From assembly GCA_913063435.1 (NCBI GenBank), contig CAJXYI010000008.1, forward strand, positions 1 to 62,916: a DNA stretch of 62,916 nt. Direction: 5' to 3'. The position numbers and the translations under genes were made by a program. Under the pieces are notes generated by a model. The model was not told where the DNA came from, ran no database searches, and saw only the letters and a list, made by a program, of their open reading frames with translations. Position 1 is the stretch's first letter. Each line of letters opens with the position of its first letter. Below are positions 10,001-18,075 of the stretch, piece after piece. This DNA is from an uncultured Actinomycetales bacterium (lineage in GTDB: Bacteria; Actinomycetota; Actinomycetes; S36-B12).

Positions 10001-10695
10001 CCGGACTCATTGGGCCCAATGGTGCAGGGAAGACATCCCTCATCGATGCGGTGACTGGTTTCACGAAGGCATCGGAGGGGTCCATTCTCCTGGATGGGCA
10101 GCCGATCACGAATTGGTCGACGACGAGACGAGCTCGAGCGGGTGTAGGACGTTCCTTCCAAGCACTGGAGTTGTTCGAGGACTGTTCCGTCATCGACAAC
10201 TTGAAGTCGGCGTCCGATCCCCGCGATTTCGTGTCCTATGTTCGAGACCTTGTGTACCCGGTCGAGGCTCCATTGACCCCAACGGTCATCGCAGCTATCC
10301 GAGACTTCGACCTCACGGACGATCTCAACCGCGGAGTCGAGGATTTGTCCTATGGCAAGCGACGCCTGCTTGCCATAGCCCGTGCAGTTGCGGCGCAACC
10401 GAGCGTCCTGCTCTTGGACGAGCCGGCTGCCGGACTCAATGATTTCGAGACTCGGGAACTCGCTTCACTCGTCACGAAGCTGGCGAAGGACTGGGGCATG
10501 TCCATCCTCCTCGTGGAGCACGACATCAATTTCGTGATGTCCGTGTGCGATGACATCACCGTTCTTGATTTCGGAACACGAATCAGCCACGGTTCCCCGT
10601 CGGAGGTTCGCAACGACCCGGCTGTCATCGCGGCGTACCTAGGTGATGAGGATGCGCCGACTGAATCGGGAACTATCGAGAAAGCAGAGGCGTGA
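7075..10695 (+). CDS. Fused Liv-type ABC importer: LivH-LivM-membrane block-LivG
   Basis: This 1206-residue polypeptide joins parts that are usually separate. Residues 1 to about 295 are a LivH permease (GIGSLYVLAAQGLIVIFRGSG near the N terminus). Residues about 305-620 are a LivM permease. About 635-925 is an additional polytopic stretch of roughly ten hydrophobic segments that I do not recognise. From about 930 there is a LivG ATPase with Walker A GPNGAGKTS, signature LSYGKRR, Walker B VLLLDEPAAGL and the switch histidine in VEHD. It starts at a GTG with AAGGAG upstream. The livF-like gene overlaps its end and the binding lipoprotein follows. The family imports branched-chain amino acids, amides, and organic or aromatic acids. 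Confidence 0.88.
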   Translation: MEDVIKFALVGLGIGSLYVLAAQGLIVIFRGSGVLNLGLGAIGMVGAYFAWDLSNGVLLVWDIPAQSFWVSLVFGALVSAGVGALVQQFIMRPLRNRSALVKVIATLGVLLTLQALVILRWTSVAKIPPSPFPRDLIPLFGTEVNLDKLILLAIAIVVTLGLFLFYRYTRFGLSTTAVAENETVAASLGQSPNRIALINWAIGSGLAGVFAILIAPTVTLQPTVMTSLVLAATSVALVAGFKSFPIALVAGLVIGVAQTEVQSLVTGIPGIGQAVPFLFIVAWLMLRGQGIPQRDFILQRLPSVGSGQLRWTLILALLAVVVAMSFSVQDTWLDGYIVTMSSAIIILSIVVLTGYAGQLSLAQFAIAIFGAWVAGRTAAVFELPFLVVLVIGVIAAVPLGVLFAIPAVRTRGINLAIVTLGLGTVLYVTIFNNQNLTGGTSGTVIAEPEIFGWNIWSAANPRNYTLVVLAFLLLMIVVVSNLRRGRSGRRLLAVRANERAAAALGINVRSAKLYAFGVAAGIAAVGGVLYAFRNTSIRYGNYDNFGSIELIADAMIGGIGYLGGAVLGGTLFGGGFNSKVLNSLGDGIEAYIPLIGGAGLLLMVLLNQDGIVRELINWSHLVKQYLRDGGPVARWLAVPVIGIFLTVGVLLFDRQDAWWDVFRLAVGLSTLSVAIGMTRMDPRAISGRLILGLIALWVLAAQQWSIVYFVVYATMAIAVLILFQRGQFARVGVARITLFVPVIGAVLVYAIAPGADSLALAIVLVAQSVAIWGVARGDVISMLQEGLALLVPTVVAAILYVAGGLVPETAPLLLVGQVPIIAIIAWRHRTASVPVGLIVMAVPTIASLVYLLIDARAMSVIALLVAQFTYVVAIMRTQTSERIRMTMFVGGQAVIGGIFFYLLTMWPVSVVFAVLALIKIARGPVAQKEIVYELPEVTEFETIAAKTLETKGITVRYGGTVAVNAVDLTVRPGRITGLIGPNGAGKTSLIDAVTGFTKASEGSILLDGQPITNWSTTRRARAGVGRSFQALELFEDCSVIDNLKSASDPRDFVSYVRDLVYPVEAPLTPTVIAAIRDFDLTDDLNRGVEDLSYGKRRLLAIARAVAAQPSVLLLDEPAAGLNDFETRELASLVTKLAKDWGMSILLVEHDINFVMSVCDDITVLDFGTRISHGSPSEVRNDPAVIAAYLGDEDAPTESGTIEKAEA

Positions 10696-10697
10696 TC

Positions 10698-11438
10698 ATG
10701 GCTGAATCCAGCACAGTCGAGGGGTCTCAGGACGACCTGGTGCTTTCCGCCAAGGGGCTTGTTGCCGGGTACGTCGGCCAGCCCGTTGTACAAGAGGTCA
10801 ATATCTCCGTCCATCCAGGCGAGGTCGTGTGCCTGCTTGGTCCCAATGGGGCGGGTAAGACCACCACCTTGCTGACCTTGACGGGGATCCTTCCACTGAT
10901 GGGCGGCACGGTGGAAATGTTCGGTAGTTCCGCGCTGGAACCGCTCTACCGCAGAGCAAGAAAGGGTCTATCGTTCGTTACCGAGGAGAGATCAATCATC
11001 CGATCACTGAGCCTTGCCGACAATGTGCGGCTGGCCGGAGTTCCACTGGAACGGGTAACAGATCTCTTCCCAGAGTTGAAGACTCGCATTACGACGAGAG
11101 CCGGACTCCTCTCGGGGGGTGAACAGCAGATGCTGACTCTGGGTCGAGCCCTCGCACGCGATCCACGACTGCTTCTTGCTGATGAGTTGTCTTTGGGCCT
11201 TGCTCCCCTGATCGTCGACCGATTGCTTGCTGCGGTGCGTGCGGCAGCCGATGAGCAGCAGACCGGTGTTCTCATGGTGGAGCAGCATGCTCGCAAGGCT
11301 CTTCGATATGCGGATCGAGCGATCGTGATGCAAAGAGGCCGCGTCGTCTTGGAACTTTCTGGAGCAGAAGCCCGTGATCGAATCTCGGAGATCGAGGACT
11401 CCTACCTGGCCGGCGCGGCAGGGGACAGCGCCGCCTAG
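10698..11438 (+). CDS. Liv-type ABC transporter ATPase, LivF-like
   Basis: This is the second ATP-binding subunit of the Liv importer, 246 residues. It has Walker A GPNGAGKTT, signature LLSGGEQQM, Walker B DPRLLLADELSLGL and the switch histidine in VEQHA. It lacks the longer insertions seen in LivG. I chose the ATG at 10698 because AGAGG lies about 7 nt upstream; a GTG at 10692 overlapping the previous stop is the alternative. It pairs with the LivG domain fused to the permeases just upstream. Confidence 0.92.
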   Translation: MAESSTVEGSQDDLVLSAKGLVAGYVGQPVVQEVNISVHPGEVVCLLGPNGAGKTTTLLTLTGILPLMGGTVEMFGSSALEPLYRRARKGLSFVTEERSIIRSLSLADNVRLAGVPLERVTDLFPELKTRITTRAGLLSGGEQQMLTLGRALARDPRLLLADELSLGLAPLIVDRLLAAVRAAADEQQTGVLMVEQHARKALRYADRAIVMQRGRVVLELSGAEARDRISEIEDSYLAGAAGDSAA

Positions 11439-11631
11439 AAAGTCCACGTCAGCCGACATCGGTTACCGGACAGTAACTATCGCGCGGGGTATCGCTTCGC
11501 CCAAACATCGCTTGTTTAGAGGTGATTTTGTAACAAATCAGTCGCGAATTCTCGCATGTTCCTGCGAATTGCTCCGATGTTCCGCATGCTAAAGCCACTT
11601 CGTCCCAGTGGCGCTTGGTCACCGAAGTATC

Positions 11632-11648
11632 ACTAACCGAACGTTAGT
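11632..11648. promoter_or_regulatory. Inverted repeat ACTAAC-N5-GTTAGT, likely TetR operator
   Basis: A perfect 6-bp inverted repeat with a 5-bp spacer lies 14 nt before the start of the binding-lipoprotein gene, overlapping its ribosome site region. The same half-sites with a 4-bp spacer occur at 41211-41226, near the only TetR gene in the window. Binding here would block transcription or translation of the transporter binding protein. Confidence 0.6.
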
Positions 11649-11662
11649 AATGGAGGACAAGC

Positions 11663-12967
11663 ATGACCCTCGCATCCCCAGCCGGACGGATCCGGCGTGG
11701 TCGCAGGCTGTTGTCGCTGGGTGCGGCAACAGCAGCGGCTCTTCTCGTGGTCTCGGCTTGTGGTGGTTCATCCGACGACGGTGGTGGCGACGAGAGTCCG
11801 TCCCCGACCGCGACGACGCAGACTTCGACGGCAGAACCCCCCAGCGGCGAGCCCATCAGGACAATGACGATCACGGATATCAATTCCGCCGGTGCGGTGT
11901 ACCCGAACATCCACATCACGGCGGATGCATCACAAGAGTGGATCAATGCCAATGGCGGTATTGCCGGTCGGCCGATCGAGGTGCTGAAATGCGACAGCCA
12001 GGGAACCGCCGACGGAGCAGCCAACTGCGCCCGTGAAGCGGTCGCAGCTGGGGTGGTGGCTGTCGTGGGTAGCTTCAATTTCAGCCCGGACGCCATGGTC
12101 GAGGTTCTCGAAGCGGCGGGCATTCCGTACTTCGGTCAGTGTTGCGCCCTGGGTGCCAAGGAGAACACCTCTGAATGGTCCTTCCCGCTCGGTTCCGTGC
12201 AGATGTACGGAGTCGGCGAGATCAAGAAGGCAGTCGAGGATGGTTGCCAGAACATCAAGGGCATGGTCATCGAAGGTGCTGAGTCGTTCTGGCCGCCGAT
12301 GCTCGAAGCGGCTGCCCGCCTTGGCGCCTCCGACCGTCTGGACCCTGACTATGTGGTCCAGCCGGGTACGGTGCAAGATCAGTCGGCACAGGTTGCCGAG
12401 CTTCTCGCCGGTGGCACGGACTGCGTGGTCTCGGTAACGTCGGAGACTCCGTTGACCGCATTCATGGTTGCCTGGGAGGCCGCCCAGCCCTCCGCGAAGT
12501 TCTACGGACCACAGGGCAACTTGAACAAGGTCTCGGCAGCTCCCGCTGCGGAAATCCTCGATGGCTCGGTGGTCGTGGGTATCTATCCCGACATCGCCTG
12601 CCCCGTCTGGGATCCCTACCGCGCCAGCCTAGAGGCGATCAATGCCGATCCCGCTCAGGACTACAACAGCCTGGGTGGTTTGGGCACGTGGACTGCGTAC
12701 ATGGCCTTCAAGCAGGTAGCCGAGCGCATCGATGGCGAGATCACGGCAGCATCGTTCCAGGAGCAAGCGAACACCGGAGTCATCGACCTGCCCGGAATGA
12801 TCCCTGCGGTGAGCTTCGAGGATGAGTGGACGCAGTATCCCGCTCTGCTTCGCATGGTGAACCAGTCGGTGGTGTACTCCCAGATCGAGAACGGCGACGT
12901 CGTTCCGCTCGGTGGCTGTGAGGACTTCGACGACGTGTCGACCCTCGTCGAGGAGCCGAGCAGCTGA
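11663..12967 (+). CDS. Liv-type periplasmic-binding lipoprotein
   Basis: This 434-residue substrate-binding protein has a basic N terminus, a hydrophobic stretch and a lipobox ending VVSAC, so it is lipid-anchored outside the membrane. A Ser/Thr/Pro-rich linker follows the cysteine. The mature part has the layout of the LivJ-type (Peripla_BP_6) family, beginning ITDINSAGAVYPN and containing EWINANGGIAGRPIEV. It supplies ligand to the fused LivHMG and LivF just upstream. Family ligands include branched amino acids, amides and aromatic or aliphatic acids; the ligand cannot be read. A putative TetR operator precedes it and a 13-bp hairpin follows. Confidence 0.92.
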   Translation: MTLASPAGRIRRGRRLLSLGAATAAALLVVSACGGSSDDGGGDESPSPTATTQTSTAEPPSGEPIRTMTITDINSAGAVYPNIHITADASQEWINANGGIAGRPIEVLKCDSQGTADGAANCAREAVAAGVVAVVGSFNFSPDAMVEVLEAAGIPYFGQCCALGAKENTSEWSFPLGSVQMYGVGEIKKAVEDGCQNIKGMVIEGAESFWPPMLEAAARLGASDRLDPDYVVQPGTVQDQSAQVAELLAGGTDCVVSVTSETPLTAFMVAWEAAQPSAKFYGPQGNLNKVSAAPAAEILDGSVVVGIYPDIACPVWDPYRASLEAINADPAQDYNSLGGLGTWTAYMAFKQVAERIDGEITAASFQEQANTGVIDLPGMIPAVSFEDEWTQYPALLRMVNQSVVYSQIENGDVVPLGGCEDFDDVSTLVEEPSS

Positions 12968-13003
12968 TCCATGAGGTAGGCACGATCCGATGAAGCAAGT
13001 GAC

Positions 13004-13044
13004 CCACCGGTGGCCGGGGAAGGAATACCCTCGGCCACCGGTGG
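13004..13044 (+). terminator. Hairpin after the transporter operon
   Basis: A perfect 13-bp inverted repeat (13004-13016 and 13032-13044) with a 15-nt loop lies 37 nt after the binding-protein stop. There is no T-run, so it may act with Rho or as an mRNA-stabilising hairpin. Confidence 0.55.
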
Positions 13045-13138
13045 ATCGCTATCGAACGCATCGTGAATCGAAGGAAGGCCCTTCGCGAGGATCGACTGTT
13101 CGATCGGAATCACAATGTTGGTGCCGTAAGGAGTTCCC

Positions 13139-14185
13139 GTGAAAGCTGCAATTTTCGAAGGCCCAGAAACGCTGACCGTTCACACCGTGGCGGATCCCGA
13201 GTGCGGGCCCGATGACATCATCGTGAAGGTCGCCGACTGTGGAATATGCGGTTCGGACCTGCACTCGTATATCGAGGGTGCCTTCGTCGCACCCGGTCAG
13301 ATCATGGGACATGAATTCTCCGGTACCGTCATCGAAGCAGGCTCTCGCGTCGAGGGAGTGGTGGTCGGTGATCGGGTGACCGCGGTCCCCCTGACCGTGT
13401 GCGGTCGATGCCCCCGCTGTCTCGAGGGATCCACGCACCTGTGCGAGGTCGGCCTCGCCGAAAGCGTGGCCTATGGACTGCCGGGCGCTTTCGCCGAGTA
13501 CGTCCGCGTTCCGAATGTCGTTCGCGGCGGGAATGTCCATGTGCTCCCCGCCTCCGTGGACGACCCGTCGGCCGCGCTCGTGGAGCCCCTCGCCGTTGCG
13601 CTGCATGCGGCGAAGCTGGCCGATCCCCTGCCCACGGATACCTGTGTGGTCATCGGGCTGGGCAGTATCGGCATCAACACCGTCCAGATGCTCAAGGTCA
13701 TGGGTGCCGGGCGGATCATCGGTATCGATGTCTCACCGACCCGGTTGGAGATCGCCCGGCAATTCGGTGCCGATATCACCATCAACGGCCGGGAGAGGGA
13801 TCCCCTCGAAGCTGTCACGGAGATCACCGGCGTCGGTGCCTACGGCGTGGGAGCTCGCGCCGACATCGTCATCGAGGCCTCCGGTGTGCCCGCGCTCCTC
13901 GGGCAGGCCATCTCCATGACCCGCGCCGCAGGCAAACTGCGCATCGCGGCTCTCTACGAGGGGGAGCCTCCGATTCCGGCGAACCAGATCGTGCAGAAGG
14001 AGATGAGCGTCTCGGGGACATTCGCCTACAAGGGCGAGTTCGGCCAGGTCATCGAACTCCTCGCTGCCGGCAGGGTCCAGGCGGCACCGGTGATCACGCA
14101 CACCTTCGCACTCGACGATATCGAGCAGGCCTTTCGGACCCAGTTGGACAAGGACATCTCCATCAAGGTCCAGGTCGCTCCCTAG
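13139..14185 (+). CDS. Zinc-dependent medium-chain alcohol dehydrogenase
   Basis: This 348-residue MDR protein resembles butanediol, sorbitol and threonine dehydrogenases. Catalytic zinc ligands are seen in CGICGSDLH and GHEFSG, and the structural zinc cysteines in CGRCPRCLEGSTHLC. The cofactor loop is VIGLGSIG followed by an acidic residue (GIDVSP), which favours NAD. The GTG start at 13139 follows a short AAGGAG site. It is followed by an SDR and a phosphatase-like gene. It probably oxidises a secondary alcohol or diol to a ketone in the catabolic block; the substrate is unknown. Confidence 0.9.
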   Translation: MKAAIFEGPETLTVHTVADPECGPDDIIVKVADCGICGSDLHSYIEGAFVAPGQIMGHEFSGTVIEAGSRVEGVVVGDRVTAVPLTVCGRCPRCLEGSTHLCEVGLAESVAYGLPGAFAEYVRVPNVVRGGNVHVLPASVDDPSAALVEPLAVALHAAKLADPLPTDTCVVIGLGSIGINTVQMLKVMGAGRIIGIDVSPTRLEIARQFGADITINGRERDPLEAVTEITGVGAYGVGARADIVIEASGVPALLGQAISMTRAAGKLRIAALYEGEPPIPANQIVQKEMSVSGTFAYKGEFGQVIELLAAGRVQAAPVITHTFALDDIEQAFRTQLDKDISIKVQVAP

Positions 14186-14229
14186 TTGCCACCATCTACG
14201 AAGTCAGTCCCTTTACCGCAGGAGGAATC

Positions 14230-15021
14230 ATGGGTCGTCTCGACGACAAGGTCGTAGTCATCACCGGTGCCAGCACCGGGATCGGCCGAGCCACAATGGA
14301 ACGATGCGCCGAAGAGGGTGCCACCGTCGTGGGCTGCTCACGCACGCAGTCGACACTCGATGAGGCACTTGCCTCCGCACTATCCCGCGGTGGGCAGGGC
14401 ATGACCTTCGCCACGGATCTGTCCACCGAAAACAACTGCAAGGCACTGATCGATGCGACGATCGATGCGTATGGTCGAATCGACGTCCTCATCAACAATG
14501 CTGGGGTGGGCTGGCAGTACGGCATCGACAATCCCGGGTCCATGGCAGCACTGCATGACACGACGGCAGACTGGTGGCACGACGTGATGGCCATCAATCT
14601 CGACTCCTATGTGTTCTGCACCAAGCATGCGCTCAAGCCGATGATGGAAGCCGGTAGTGGTTCCCTGGTGCACGTGGCGAGCATGGGTGGCGTCACCGGC
14701 CTTTATGACGGTCACACCTACACGGCTGCGAAGGGTGCCATCGTCAATCTCTCCCGTTCGCTGGCCATCACCTATATCAAGCAGGGGATTCGCAGCAACG
14801 TGGTGAGCCCCGGCTTCATCGATACCCCGATGGTCGCGGCGGTAACGCCGCTGTTCGATGATCCTGCGGTGGCGGCGAACCTGTCCCCGATCGCCCGCGC
14901 AGCTGCTCCCGAGGAGATCGCAGCCTGCAATGCGTTCTTCGCCTCAGACGACTCGTCGTACTGCAATGGCGCGAATCTGGTCGTCGATGGCGGCTGCACC
15001 GCCCGTTCGTTCCCCGGCTGA
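14230..15021 (+). CDS. Short-chain dehydrogenase/reductase
   Basis: This SDR of 263 residues has TGASTGIGRA, NNAGVGW and YTAAK with a Ser in the VASMGG segment. The start ATG at 14230 follows a strong GGAGGA site. An Arg in the CSRTQS segment after the second strand suggests NADP preference. Its stop overlaps the ATG of the phosphatase-like gene, so they are co-translated. It is similar in style to the SDR at 30281-31066, which suggests duplicated enzymes for related alcohols or ketones. Confidence 0.87.
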   Translation: MGRLDDKVVVITGASTGIGRATMERCAEEGATVVGCSRTQSTLDEALASALSRGGQGMTFATDLSTENNCKALIDATIDAYGRIDVLINNAGVGWQYGIDNPGSMAALHDTTADWWHDVMAINLDSYVFCTKHALKPMMEAGSGSLVHVASMGGVTGLYDGHTYTAAKGAIVNLSRSLAITYIKQGIRSNVVSPGFIDTPMVAAVTPLFDDPAVAANLSPIARAAAPEEIAACNAFFASDDSSYCNGANLVVDGGCTARSFPG

Positions 15022-15758
15022 TGTCAGTTGAAGGCGCGCTGAACTTCCGCGAAGTTGCCTGCCTTCCCGCCGAGGGGGGCCGGCGAATCGCACCGCGTCG
15101 GTTGTTCCGCAGCGACACGATCCAATTCCTCACCCCGTCGGACGTGACGTGGCTGACCCAGGACGTGGGGCTGCGCACGATCATCGACCTGCGCCTGGAT
15201 TACGAGCTCGAGGTGGAGGGATTCGGACTCCCGGGTAGCTCGGTGCCTACCCACCATCATCTCCCCTTCAGAGTCGACGGAACGCAGGGCTCGCAGGATG
15301 CCACCCCGATCCTCCAGGCTGACGATCCGATGGTTCCTCACTACCTGGGCTATCTGCGCACTATGCCCGAATCGGTCACGCAGATCGTGCGAGTGCTGGG
15401 TGCACAAGAGTCGGTGCCCGCGCTCATCCACTGCGCAGCGGGAAAGGATCGTACGGGAGTCGCGGTGGCAGTGGTCCTGTCGGTCGCGGGCGTGAGCCAG
15501 GAGCACATCGCTGCGGAGTACAGCCTGAATCCGGATCGAATCCCGCTGGTGATGGAGCAGCTTCGTTCGATGAAGTCCTATGGGGATTCCATCGACCGGC
15601 TTCCTCCGCAGGCCCATCTCACCGATGCGGAGTTCATGTCACGATTCCTCGCAGCTGTCGATGACATCTATGGCGGTGTCGTGCCTTATCTGCAACGCCA
15701 CGGTGTGACCGACGATGAATTGCAGAGCCTGCGGGACGCACTCACCGAGCCTGCGTGA
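15021..15758 (+). CDS. Tyrosine/serine phosphatase-like protein (Y_phosphatase3 type)
   Basis: This 245-residue protein carries the phosphatase loop HCAAGKDRTGV with nucleophile Cys138 and Arg144, plus the family's N-terminal NFRE and RSD segments. Homologues such as MptpB act on phosphoproteins or phosphoinositides, but small phosphorylated metabolites are possible. It starts at an ATG overlapping the SDR stop and its end overlaps the convergent ADC-like gene by 17 nt. A second family member lies at 48772-49515, also inside the catabolic block, hinting at a role with phosphorylated intermediates rather than signalling. Confidence 0.85.
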   Translation: MSVEGALNFREVACLPAEGGRRIAPRRLFRSDTIQFLTPSDVTWLTQDVGLRTIIDLRLDYELEVEGFGLPGSSVPTHHHLPFRVDGTQGSQDATPILQADDPMVPHYLGYLRTMPESVTQIVRVLGAQESVPALIHCAAGKDRTGVAVAVVLSVAGVSQEHIAAEYSLNPDRIPLVMEQLRSMKSYGDSIDRLPPQAHLTDAEFMSRFLAAVDDIYGGVVPYLQRHGVTDDELQSLRDALTEPA

Positions 15759-16485
15759 GGTCATCGACGATTCGACCCGGAACCAGCGCGAAGTCGCTGC
15801 GCTGCCAGTATGCGCCCTGAACGACGATGGGGGTTATGAGATGCCAGGGATCGGCATCGGAGGCTCCCGATGTGGTGAGAGCTCCCTGTCCTGCCCACAG
15901 CAGGGGACGGTCGAGTGCATCCCGCTGAATGGCTTTGCTTCCGCCGAGCACGATCAGTTCGCTGATCGTGCCTGATGAGCCCACGATGTGACGGTGGCTC
16001 ATCACCGGATGGCCTTGGCGCTCGCCGGGGTCGGCCTGGCGGGTGGGACGGAAGGAGGCGGTGAGCAGGCGATGACCGGCTGGGCGTTCCATAGTGAAGA
16101 GGACCTGGCCCGACGTCGCCTGATCCCACTGCCAGGACATGACCGCGAGCTTCTTGGCGTATCCCCAGGCCTCACGACCGGCGGACAATGGGATGTCGCT
16201 GTCAGTCATGATCAATGGCAGGAACCAGATGACCTCTCCCTCATGACGTGCACGCACCACGACATAGGTTTCGAGAAACGGTCCGAAGGTGCTCCAGGGA
16301 TAGGAGCACACGCGTACCTCTGCTCGAGCATGACCATCCGGTGTCGGATCGATCCGCACGCCAGGAGGCAGTAACCGAGACCAACCCTGCGAGTTCGTGT
16401 CGAGGATGAAGGAGATCTGATCGGCTCCGCGAAAGGGCCAGGGCGGTCGCGGGTAGGCCTCGGCCTGGCAGTACTCGGTGATCAT
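15742..16485 (-). CDS. Acetoacetate decarboxylase-like protein
   Basis: This 247-residue protein has the ADC fold signature: an N-terminal RLLPPGVRID segment, the central YPWSTFGPFLETYVVV strand block and GYAKKL with Lys111-Lys112, equivalent to the Schiff-base lysine pair of acetoacetate decarboxylase. The family acts on beta-keto acids, or catalyses related lysine-dependent aldol and hydration chemistry. It is the last gene of the minus-strand biotin-carboxylation operon and lies 13 nt after a paralogue. Both retain the two lysines. Confidence 0.85.
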   Translation of the reverse strand: MITEYCQAEAYPRPPWPFRGADQISFILDTNSQGWSRLLPPGVRIDPTPDGHARAEVRVCSYPWSTFGPFLETYVVVRARHEGEVIWFLPLIMTDSDIPLSAGREAWGYAKKLAVMSWQWDQATSGQVLFTMERPAGHRLLTASFRPTRQADPGERQGHPVMSHRHIVGSSGTISELIVLGGSKAIQRDALDRPLLWAGQGALTTSGASDADPWHLITPIVVQGAYWQRSDFALVPGRIVDDLTQAR

Positions 16486-16498
16486 CGTCGAGTGTTCC

Positions 16499-17302
16499 TC
16501 ACGGCGCCAGGTAGTCCTTGACGACAGTCCCCAGGCGCAGGGTGAAATCAGCAGTCGTCCAATAGGCGCCTAGAGTCCGAACGGGTGCGAAGAGGTGCCA
16601 GGGGTCGATGCTGCTGCGAGCATCGAAATTCACCGACCCCCGGCCGGTCCAGAATTCGGGGGTTCCATCAGCGGCGTGGTAGAGCGATCCAGCGACATCG
16701 AGTCGTATGAGTTCGCTCGCAGTCGGATCCGCACCCTCTTCACTCGGCGGAAGATGGCGGAAACTCAAGACGGGCAGCCCTTCCCGCTCGGCCGGGTTGA
16801 AGGGGCGCTCGGGTGCGAAGGTGTAGGTCATGATGCGCTGTCCCGCAGGCCGCTCAGCGGTGAACAGCAATTGCTCGTTGCGGGTTCCACCACGGGCAGC
16901 ACCACCCCAGTCCCACTGCATCACGGCGAGCTTCTTGGCAAACCCCCAGATCTCGCGACCCGCGGCAAGGGGGACCTCGCTATCGGTGAAGATCACCGGC
17001 TGATACCAGTAGCGAACCCCGTCGACGATGACGCGGACCATGATGTACGCCTCGTGGTAAGGGCCGAAGGTCGTCCAGGGATACCAGCAGACCCAGGCCT
17101 CGCAGATCGCGGGATCGCTATCCGGTTCGACACCGGGGGGAAGGAGTGCGGCGATCGCATCCGCATCCGCCTCGTAGGCGATCCAGGACTGGTCGGCGCG
17201 ACGAAACTCATACGGTGGTGCCGGATACAACGAAGCCCCCAGCGGCATGCTGAAACCCTCGGGTGAGCCGGCGGTGGAGGCTGTGAGATCCGATATCGTC
17301 AT
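16499..17302 (-). CDS. Acetoacetate decarboxylase-like protein
   Basis: This 267-residue paralogue of the next gene downstream has the same order of motifs: ALLPPGVEPD, the YPWTTFGPYHEAY block, and GFAKKL with Lys123-Lys124 matching the catalytic pair of acetoacetate decarboxylase. The ATG at 17302 is preferred because GGAG lies 6 nt upstream; a GTG at 17308 is possible. The two adjacent copies may form a hetero-oligomer or act on two related substrates. Context (biotin carboxylase, ligase, thiolase) suggests beta-keto acid metabolism. Confidence 0.85.
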   Translation of the reverse strand: MTISDLTASTAGSPEGFSMPLGASLYPAPPYEFRRADQSWIAYEADADAIAALLPPGVEPDSDPAICEAWVCWYPWTTFGPYHEAYIMVRVIVDGVRYWYQPVIFTDSEVPLAAGREIWGFAKKLAVMQWDWGGAARGGTRNEQLLFTAERPAGQRIMTYTFAPERPFNPAEREGLPVLSFRHLPPSEEGADPTASELIRLDVAGSLYHAADGTPEFWTGRGSVNFDARSSIDPWHLFAPVRTLGAYWTTADFTLRLGTVVKDYLAP

Positions 17303-17328
17303 GGCCACTCCGATCTGTAGGTGGTGAA

Positions 17329-18075
17329 TCAGTGAACGGTGTATCCACCGTCGGTGGGAACGAACGATCCAGTGATGTTGCGAGCACGTTCGCTCATGAG
17401 GAAGGTGACGAGTTCGGCAACGTCCTCGGGAGAACCAAGGCGCCCGATCGGGTGACGCGCGGTGAGATCATGTCGGACATCGGCGGCCATGTCGCGGCGA
17501 CGCTCGACATCGATGAATCCTGGACCAACGGCGTTGATGCGGATCCCGTCTTGCGCATAATCCAGGGCCGCGCTCCTCGTCAAACCGAGCACCCCGTGCT
17601 TAGCCGTGATGTACGCGGCAGCATTCGAGACGGCGACAGTACTCAGAATGGAGGCCATATTGACGATGCTGCCACGCCCACGTGGCCTCATTGCGCGAAT
17701 CTCGGCACGCATGCAATACAGCACTCCATCGAGATCGATGCTGCGCGTGTGAATCCACGCTTCATCATCGAGATCAGCGATGCCGACACGCGCCCCGCTG
17801 ATACCGGCGTTGTTCACGGCACCATCTAGCGCCCCATGCTTGCGGATAATCATGTCGACCATGGCGTCGACGGCTGCACTGTTGGTGACATCGCACACGT
17901 GGGCGTCACCGAATCCACCGTGATCGCCGATGTGTCGGGTGGTGGATTCAGCACTTCGTTCATCGCGATCGGCGGCGATGACGTGATAGCCGTGGGATGC
18001 GAGAGTGATAGCGCACGCACGCCCGATGCCCGCACCGGCTCCGGTGACGAGCACGACGGGACGTGGGGACGTCAC
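17329..18075 (-). CDS. Short-chain dehydrogenase/reductase
   Basis: This 248-residue SDR has TGAGAGIGRAC, NNAGISG, a Ser in NMASILS and YITAK. It starts at a GTG overlapping the stop of the upstream thiolase (GTGA). The AADRDE segment after the second strand suggests NAD. It would oxidise a hydroxy intermediate, or reduce a ketone, in the pathway encoded by this operon. Confidence 0.87.
   Translation of the reverse strand: MTSPRPVVLVTGAGAGIGRACAITLASHGYHVIAADRDERSAESTTRHIGDHGGFGDAHVCDVTNSAAVDAMVDMIIRKHGALDGAVNNAGISGARVGIADLDDEAWIHTRSIDLDGVLYCMRAEIRAMRPRGRGSIVNMASILSTVAVSNAAAYITAKHGVLGLTRSAALDYAQDGIRINAVGPGFIDVERRRDMAADVRHDLTARHPIGRLGSPEDVAELVTFLMSERARNITGSFVPTDGGYTVH

Noticed and set aside
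13399-14229. Upstream extension of the SDR that starts at 14230
   Set aside because: It overlaps the alcohol dehydrogenase out of frame, and the SDR has its own GGAGGA site.
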